A stretch of 64,000 nt of DNA from Sepiola atlantica (taxonomy: Eukaryota; Mollusca; Cephalopoda; Sepiida; Sepiolidae). Each line of letters starts with the position of its first letter. Within the stretch, counting starts at the first letter, position 1. The position numbers and the translations under genes were made by a program. Positions 56,838 to 64,000 of the stretch are shown in pieces. The stretch is from assembly GCA_963556195.1 (NCBI GenBank), contig OY744520.1, positions 1,784,001 to 1,848,000 on the forward strand, written 5' to 3'. The notes beneath the pieces are model-generated. The model worked only from the letters and a program-made list of their open reading frames with translations. It had not been told where the DNA came from and ran no database searches.

Positions 56838-57712
56838 TCGAATCACACACCTAGCATAATTAAACACATCCCAATATCGATTAGCCACAGGATTAGTAAC
56901 AACTCATATCATGAAGAAATCCTTAACAATGATAGGAATATATACAACACATTAAGAAATAGCGGGTATACCGATACAATACCAAAATAGAAGGAATAAG
57001 AACACACGAAAAAGAAATAGAAATCTGAAAATAATCTGGTATACGCCCCCATTTAATAGGCTAGTTAAATCTAAAGTTGGACATCTATTCCTTAACCTGT
57101 TAAATTGACTCTTCCCAATAAATAAACCACTGTATAAAATATGCAATAACACAAGACTAAACATAGTTATAGTTGTACAAATAACTTGGAAACAGTAATT
57201 GAGAGTCATAATACACATATCTTAAAAAGAGAGGATAATAACTTACAGAATGATAATAACACAGAATGTAGCTGCAGAGATAGGAGTAGTTGCTCGTTTC
57301 AAAGAAAGTGTTTAACTAAAGATATAGTTTATTTAGCAACTGTATTCCGAGAAAACAACCCTAATCTAAATACATTTTACATAGGCGGTACAAATACTGA
57401 TTTTAAGGCTAAGTACACGAACCACAAATTATCATTCAACAACCCAAATAACAAGAAAATACGAACCTCACTATCCAACTGCATTAAATGCTTAAAAGGT
57501 GAAACTATCCTTCCTTTGGTGAAATGGAGTATTTAAAAAACCTTAACTGCACAACCCCACGTGCTTTCTCTGCCTTAGCGAAAAATTGGCCATTGTTATG
57601 TTCACTGATAAGAGTAGCTTACTGAATCAACGAGACGAAATAGGTTTTAACTGTTGGCATTTTAAACGGCTGATTCTGGATAAATTCGTTAACAATCTAG
57701 AAAATCTAATAT
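56838..57712 (+). mobile_element. Penelope-like element, RT tail to GIY-YIG end
   Basis: Across frames the plus strand reads HTPSIIKHIPISISHRISNN, an NNDRNIYNT, LRNSGYTDTI piece, then a piece matching WYTPPFNRLVKSKVGHLFL, then YSCTNNLETVIESHN. The GIY-YIG endonuclease follows (57186-57536), and a second half across frameshifts reads CFLCLSEKLAIVMF, then LLNQRDEIGFNCWHFKR. This is the domain order of Penelope retroelements: end of RT, linker, GIY-YIG with the CCHH-type Cys motif. The RT core is absent because of 5' truncation. Confidence 0.85.
57186..57536 (+). pseudogene. Penelope GIY-YIG endonuclease domain, truncated
   Basis: A 116-residue frame. CSCRDRSSC...KCLTKDIVYLA holds the Penelope-specific Cys residues and the GIY-like strand (IVY). 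FYIGGT (about 57375-57392) is the YIG half. FKAKYTNHKLSF carries the following conserved helix, where the usual catalytic Arg (FK.R) position is Lys. NCIKCLKGE and LPLVKWSI follow before a stop. The remaining C-terminal part is frameshifted. In intact elements this nuclease nicks target DNA for reverse transcription; this copy is inactive. Confidence 0.8.
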
Positions 57713-58255
57713 AAATAACCTTACTATATAGCGCAAAAATTAATCCACTCACAGATAGTGATAGTTTACTATAAGTGATAGTATCCAAGTAGACTAATAA
57801 AATTAAAAGATGTAGCTTTTACTAAAATACGATTTAAATTATGCATAAGTCTTTAAATTTCTTTTTTTAATATAAGAAAATATGTTATATTATTACAAGT
57901 ATAAATTAAAACCTAGATTTACCTTCCTTATAGCTAATACAAAAACAACAATAATAATAGTATTAATAGTTGGAATAGTAATTACAGTAATAGTGACGAT
58001 AATAACAATGATAATAAAAGTGTTGATAAAAGTAATTATGATTATAACATTAATAGCAATAATAATAGGAATCGGAATTATAGCAAGAATAACATAGCAA
58101 TAATACTAACAATAATAATAATTAGAATAGCTATAGTAATAAGAATAGTATTAATAATAGTAGTATTTATAACAAAAATAACGGTAATAGTAAGAATGAT
58201 AGCTGCAATGTTTATTATAATAGTAATTAGAATAAATGGTACTAATAATATTTAT
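57713..58255. repeat. Degenerate AATA/ATAATA-rich low-complexity DNA
   Basis: From about 57940 the plus strand is an imperfect trinucleotide repeat (aat, aag, ata, gta words). The I/V/T-rich frame at 57882-58097 is its product and not a gene. Confidence 0.7.
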
Positions 58256-58257
58256 AA

Positions 58258-58294
<37 letters not shown>

Positions 58295-58300
58295 CTAATA
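58256..58300. repeat. (AAT)n microsatellite
   Basis: Clean AAT run of about 12 units inside the degenerate tract. Confidence 0.9.
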
Positions 58301-59641
58301 GTAACAGTGGTAGTAGTGGAAGTAATAGTAAGCGTAGGTTTCATAAAAATAATAATATATCATTAATAAAAATAATCATAGAGAATACAATTATTTATCT
58401 ATAGAACCCACACTTATTCAGAATACTATGACGACAATTTTAAATATTTAGGATTTTAGATTGTCTTAGCCTTCCGTAGCGTTCTTTCATATAAATATAT
58501 GTATTATCTCTCGCTTTATTTGTCTGTTCACTTGTTAATTTTGTGGCCCACATGCTTGTTCGGCCTAACAGGCGTTGAACTAATGCCAACACGACTAATA
58601 TATGCAGTGAGGCCGAGATTCATAAGTGCAAACTTAATGGGCTAACTGACCTAGACTTGACCAACATGGAATTGGTCAGCTTCTCCACCTCTTTAAACAC
58701 ACTTCGTCACCCCTTCCTTCTCTCTTAAAATCTGGCTTCAGCTTGTGTTTTCCAATGCGAGGTTCTCAATTTTCAGTTTTTATTTTATTTTCATTCAGCC
58801 TTTGAAAAAGTGCAATGGTCTCGAAACGTTGGTTGATTATGTAATACTGTTACAATAATATTATGTAATACTGTTACTATAATATTGTTTATGTCATTTT
58901 ATAACTGCTCTAATTGGTATTGAGAACTCTTGAAAAATTGGTTTTATGTTCACTTTGTTATCATATTTGAACTATATCAATCAATTTAAATATATATATA
59001 TATAGTTCGGAGAAAAATATTCATGCACATTAAAAACAACTTTTTTTAATATTTCACAGCATTAACTGAAGAAAATATTTATACATTAACTGTATGAGAT
59101 TGCATGTATTCAAATAAATTTAAATTATATTTAATTGTACAGAAGTTTAATTGTACAGAAGTTTATACAATTTCCTCATATATTAGTAAATCGAACACAA
59201 ATTGTTATTTTAACCGTAGATCTATGCATATTGTGTAATAATACTTTTTATTAATGCGTAAATGACCATAATAGATCCGGTAAAATTTGAACTCTACATC
59301 GTCGATTCTATTGGCCGCGACTACATCAATTAATCCAATCCGATTGCTGGTTGGCAAATCAAAGAATGCCACCATGCTAATTTCTCACATTCGGTAAAAG
59401 CTAGGTTCATCAAAGTACCGACATTCTCCAGGAATCTTTTACTACTTTTGATGATTTGATACTTTGACACTAAATTGATTTTTATCACATGTTCGGCAGA
59501 AAGTTTTCAGGCAAAGGTCTTGGAAAGCTGAAGCGTTCGAATGTTGGGCCAATGATTGGACGTGACATTTGACTACTTGAAATGATAGCATCACTTCCAA
59601 CAAGAAATAAGCGTCTTGTCATTTCCAGATGCCAAAGATTT
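58301..59641. other. No gene recognised
   Basis: AT-rich. The word ggtctcgaaacgttgg near 58818 and the tandem tatgtaatactgttac (58838, 58861) were noted. No structured RNA or protein is supported. Confidence 0.45.
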
Positions 59642-59643
59642 GA

Positions 59644-59711
<68 letters not shown>
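59642..59711. repeat. (TATC)n microsatellite
   Basis: About 16 TATC units. Confidence 0.95.
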
Positions 59712-59713
<2 letters not shown>

Positions 59714-59765
59714 TTACTTTCTTGTTTTTTTTTCCTTCTTATTATTTGTTGTTACTTTTCTGGTA

Positions 59766-60362
59766 GATGCGTCCACGTATCTCCAGGTATTATCTGTGTG
59801 TATGTCGATCTGACACACTTTTTGAAAATAGGCTTTTTGTCGGTCGCTCACGCTTAAGTTTAAAATAACATTTTTAGATGTGTCACACATTTCTACAATA
59901 AGCTATGTATATCGGTCTGTTACGCTTCTTTGGAATAGCAATTTAGTCGGTTTGTCACGTTTAAGTTTAAAAGTTCTAAATAGCATTTTTAGATGCGACC
60001 ACCTATCTCTATAATACGTTTCATGTGTATGTCGGTCGGTCACGTTTAAGTTAGAAATAGTAATTTCGTCGGTCGGTCAACATTTTGATTGAAATAACAT
60101 TATTTTTGATGCGTCCACAGATTTTCATAATAGATTATATCTGTACGCTAGTCCGTTGTTCTGTCAGGCTTGTTGAGTATAGCATTTCCATCCGTCTCTC
60201 ACGCTTAAATTAAAAATAGCATTTTTAAATGCGTCCGATCTTCTATATAATAAGCATTACCTGTTTGTAGGTCAGTCTGTCACGGTTGAGTTGGAAATAG
60301 CATTTCCGTCGATTTTACTACTTATGCTTGAAATGACATTTTCATAACTGAATGCGCAGATT
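59766..60362 (+). repeat. Array with about 115-bp period, five diverged units
   Basis: Units begin at 59766, 59877, 59992, 60108, 60228 (and a partial one at 60350) with gatgcgtccac or a close variant. They then carry tct..ataata, tgt.tgtaggtc, gtcggtc.gtcacg, and ttaagtt..aaatagcatttt. Spacing grows from 111 to 122 bp. No unit keeps an open frame. Confidence 0.8.
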
Positions 60363-60956
60363 AAATAGACGCATATGAAGAATACATGTTAAAGTTTCTT
60401 TTTTATGATTTTGTTTTTGTTTTGTTCCAATCAAAACTAGTCATTGTCCAGGGCGTAAAATTGATCTTTCAATAATCCAAACCGTAAATTACGCCTAAAC
60501 GCAATTTAATCTCCATACAAAAAATACAATGAAATAATAAAAATGAAACAGGGAAGGAATAAAAGTAACAGTTTATATAGCGCAACAATACACTTCACCA
60601 ATTAATACAACGACAATGGTGGAACAAACAGGAGATTATCAGTTGTAGATTATGCAGATTGAACGCGGTATCAATGTATTAACTGAATGTGGCAAGTTGG
60701 TTGAGAAAAAGTTCAAGTATATCCATCCATGATTGGGTGAGAAATCTAATCCACTGAGAACCATATCAGAGATTACCAATTTGCCACGTAAAATGACGGT
60801 ATGTTGACAGATTGCAATCTAATATGTTCACCCATTCGCATGATGCGATTGATCATCGACACCAAAATGGATCACCGAATACAGATGAAATATGCGTTGC
60901 ATGAAAAACGTCTCCAAGTAAACAATACACGTGGAATGTAAATTTAGCTAAGAAAG

Positions 60957-60957
<1 letters not shown>
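60363..60957. other. No gene recognised
   Basis: Nothing identified. Confidence 0.5.

Positions 60958-61053
<96 letters not shown>
60958..61053. repeat. (TA)n then (TG)n microsatellite
   Basis: (TA)n at about 60959-61024, directly followed by (TG)n to about 61053. Confidence 0.95.
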
Positions 61054-61055
<2 letters not shown>

Positions 61056-62580
61056 CTTCACTTCTTTACTAACAAAGTTTGACAGGTAAAGGAGAACTTT
61101 AATGTAATATCCCAATATCTATGTATCTCATATAGAGATAAAGTGTTTGCCCCAGGATCTGGTAGACTCGAAACCAACCAATCAACAATTTCAGACGACA
61201 AAGGGAGCAAGTAAGTTGTCAAAAGAAATCAAATGTTCAAGACTGACAGATATGAGAACGGTTATGCGAGAATTCAAAACGGAAGTGAAGCATGCCTGGA
61301 GCTTTCTCTATTTCATTAGGAGGCGAACGAAACAAACGTTTTAATTGTGGTCCTTAAACTAACCAGTAGTGAGCTAATCCCACCTATTTTTTGTGCACTC
61401 TCTCTACCTGGAATCATACCTAAGATATGATAAATATCAATATATTATGTGTATATGTTCGAGTTATTTAATTTGAGAACCAACAATCAGGCCACAGCCA
61501 GCCAGCCGAATGACAATCATGACCAGATGTGTGACGCCAAGCAGAGTACAACAAACAACGTCTTCATTTATTGACCCCTTCATCTCACCAGACCATCGCT
61601 AATACTACTTCATATCGACCCCCAGAAGTGAGACGGTATACAATCTATAGTTGAATGTAAGCGGTTAATTTGAAGATAACCTGCGAATATTTAATCTTCG
61701 TCATTACCCCCGATGGTGTGGACACCGTGGATGTTTGCTTTTGTTTTTTTTCTGTTTTACGGCTTATCAAACCTTTTTCTTAGGATTTTAATGCCTAAAT
61801 GCAATGATGAAAAACTTTGTAGGTTCATACTTCTCCCAGCGGTATTGTTGCTTAATTCGAACATGATAAGATTAGGTAGTCGGTTCAGTAGATTTCATAT
61901 CCCGCGACGGCATTCACACCCTTATAATACCTTGATGCGCATATAACAAACAGCACTTGATCCAAGTTATAAAATCGAAGCCAGAATTACTACCCTATTC
62001 ACCCAAACAAAACGATTTCACCACTCGAGTTGGTTTTTCTCGTTTATTTTACGGAGTTTCGCTAAAGACACGCTATTTAGAATGTCTCAGAATTCAACCA
62101 AAATGTTCATGAAAACGGGTCGCTATTTCGCCGTAATGGTTATAAGACTTGTCTCTTTACCTGATGCTCGGACGAGGGCCAAAGTGTAGAATCTATTCCG
62201 TCCATCTTCAGAACAGGTAAACTTTACCTAGACTGAGCCACTTTTTATTTTTGTCGGATCCAGAATGTCCCTTTTGATGGAGCTGTATTTTTCCCACATT
62301 AAACGCCGATCTTGTATCGAACTTTGACCTCGTGGGGAGGCAAATAAATAGAGACTAGTTTGCTAACGGACGAGTGCGTTTATAAAACCGAATGAGTGAC
62401 GATCTTGTGTGATGGGGTGATCGTCAGTGTAGCAAGTTTAATAGTCCCCCCCCCTGGGACTATGACAGAATTGTGTTAAACGTTTGAGGCCAAAATTGGC
62501 CGAGTTGCAACGAGTACATAAAACTCTATTAATGCTGCTTCGTTGAACAAAACAGACATTTCGGTCAGTCATGTGTCAAA
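61054..62580. other. No gene recognised
   Basis: 61480-62480 is less AT-rich than average, but the frames at 61147-61344 and 61713-61946 match nothing known to me. A C-run of nine bases lies at 62446-62454. Confidence 0.45.
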
Positions 62581-62589
62581 TAGATTCTG

Positions 62590-62958
62590 TAATGAATAAG
62601 AAAGAGTATGAAGAGAGTTTTAGAAAGAAAAAGAAAGAGAGAGTTTAAGTGAGAATGAAGGTCTCTGGAGAGATAATGAAAATATACAAATGCTAAGAAA
62701 TAAAGGAATATAATGTAAAAAAGAAGGGAAAGAAAGCTAGAGAGAAAGAGAGAGAGAGAGTAAACAGAAAAAGAAAGATAATGAAAGAGAGATGAGAGAG
62801 ATAGATAGAGAGAGAAATAGGGAGGCATAGAGAACATCAAGAAATAAACAGACTCATGTGTTATTATATATAGATAGAAATTGAAGGAATGAATAGAGAA
62901 TAAAGACAGAAAATGAATAGTGTAATCATCGAGACGTAATAAAATAAAGAAAATTTAC

Positions 62959-62993
<35 letters not shown>

Positions 62994-63235
62994 CATAAAG
63001 ATAGAACACATACAGAGGGGAAAAAGCGAGAAGGAGAACCGATGCAAAGAGAGAGAGAGAGAGAGAGAGAGAAAACAGATATAGAGACTATATAAAAAGT
63101 GGTGTTAAGAATGAGTGTGTGTGAAAGAGTGGAAACAAGAGAGAGAGAGAGAGAGAGAGTGAGAGAAAGAGGTAGAGGTAGAGAGAGAAAGAGAGAGAGA
63201 GAAAGGAGAGAGATAATCGCATTTCTAAGAGAAAG
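62590..63235. repeat. Purine-rich (GA)n tract
   Basis: A long plus-strand run of gagaga/gaaaga words with several clean (GA)n blocks (for example 62960-62992, 63048-63072, 63139-63160). Leu/Ser-rich minus-strand frames here are artefacts. Confidence 0.9.
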
Positions 63236-64000
63236 GGAAGGTATAGGGTGAGATAGTAATAGAGATTGATAGAAGAATAATCAACTAGTTTAGTGAAGAT
63301 CCGCGTTAAACCAACATCCATTGAATTAGAAAGGTCCATGCTTTTATAAACTCGAATCCGTTCTAATGGCTCCTTCTTTTACTTGTAATAATATATCGTT
63401 AAATAAACTAGTGAGGAACGTGCACATATCAGATTCCCTTGTATGTAAATAGTTTTCTTTCATGCCTTTCTTAGCCTGACTTTTCTCATTGATCGCAAAA
63501 TCTCTTCTCTTCAAGATCGACATCCATTGAAGCAGAAAAGGATTTAACTAAAGTCGAGAAACTGAGAAAGTCAAAGTGGCGACCATAAGAAGTTAACGCA
63601 ATGAAAGGTAAATTTAATTCGTGATTTGATGAGGTGAAAACCTTATTTTAGATTTAGTAATGGGCGACCCATAAACAAGTGACTTTTAACCCAATGTAGT
63701 TGGACAATTATTTGAAACATTTATCGGAACAGCTGAAAGCAATCAGTTCAGCCTGAAACCGTAAATTTAAACGAAACACATATTTGCTGTTAGATATTCT
63801 TTACTTGGTGCCTATAATAGTTTTATCAGGATTCTACGCGCGTAAGTGACGTCACTATACACAATATTGATATCTTTTTCATAGCTAGAATTGATGTCTA
63901 AAAACCACGTATGCAATTTAAAATGTCAATTTATTAATTCAATTCTATTACAATCACCGGTCGGTTGGTTATGTCATAAGTACCTATAATGTTTAAGAGC
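63236..64000. other. No gene recognised
   Basis: Nothing identified up to the window end. Confidence 0.5.

Noticed and set aside
59582..59857. [14 protein letters not shown] frames at several (TATC)n tracts
   Set aside because: Simple translation of the tetranucleotide repeat; not membrane proteins.

Overview
This looks like animal nuclear DNA, most likely from a mollusc and probably a coleoid cephalopod such as an octopus. The organism call is inference: it rests on very high AT content, dense (TA)n, (TATC)n and (GATA)n microsatellites, and many decayed non-LTR retrotransposons mixed with Penelope, mariner, Helitron-like and hAT-like remnants. No database search was possible.

I find no intact host protein-coding gene, exon chain, rRNA or convincing tRNA. 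The window reads as intergenic or intronic repeat-rich sequence. Almost every recognisable protein similarity is a broken transposable element.

Layout. 0.5-3.9 kb: the 3' end of a Jockey/CR1-group LINE (family L-A, minus) abutting a decayed R2/NeSL-like LINE (minus). 4-20 kb: microsatellites, interspersed repeats, a LINE endonuclease/RT tail remnant (12.4 kb), a long-armed inverted repeat (17.4 kb) and a U2 snRNA-like fragment (18.2 kb). 20-24 kb: a mariner transposase remnant, an L-A fragment cut by a Helitron-like 3' end, and the longest recognisable single L-A stretch on the plus strand. 24-32 kb: three possible solo LTRs, repeat families, a foldback and a hAT-like terminus. 32-38 kb: an R2-like C-terminal remnant, an L-B LINE tail, a second mariner remnant, another L-A tail and a well-formed Helitron 3' end. 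38-43 kb: two related MITE-like inverted-repeat elements, a foldback repeat and a 35-bp minisatellite.

43.3-49.2 kb is the most informative region. A long decayed L-A LINE (minus) is interrupted inside RT motif A by a 3.3-kb DNA transposon. That transposon has terminal inverted repeats of about 330 bp, a perfect 9-bp target-site duplication and one broken RNase H-like (hAT-like) transposase gene. 50.4 kb holds another L-A tail that keeps its natural stop codon. 55.9-57.7 kb holds a second R2/NeSL-like LINE fragment abutting a Penelope-like element with a GIY-YIG endonuclease domain. 59.6-60.4 kb holds a (TATC)n tract followed by an array with a period of about 115 bp. 62.6-63.2 kb is a purine-rich (GA)n tract.

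The elements do not act as a pathway. Their value is as a stratified record of insertions, with old LINEs carrying younger DNA transposons, Helitron tails and expanded microsatellites.
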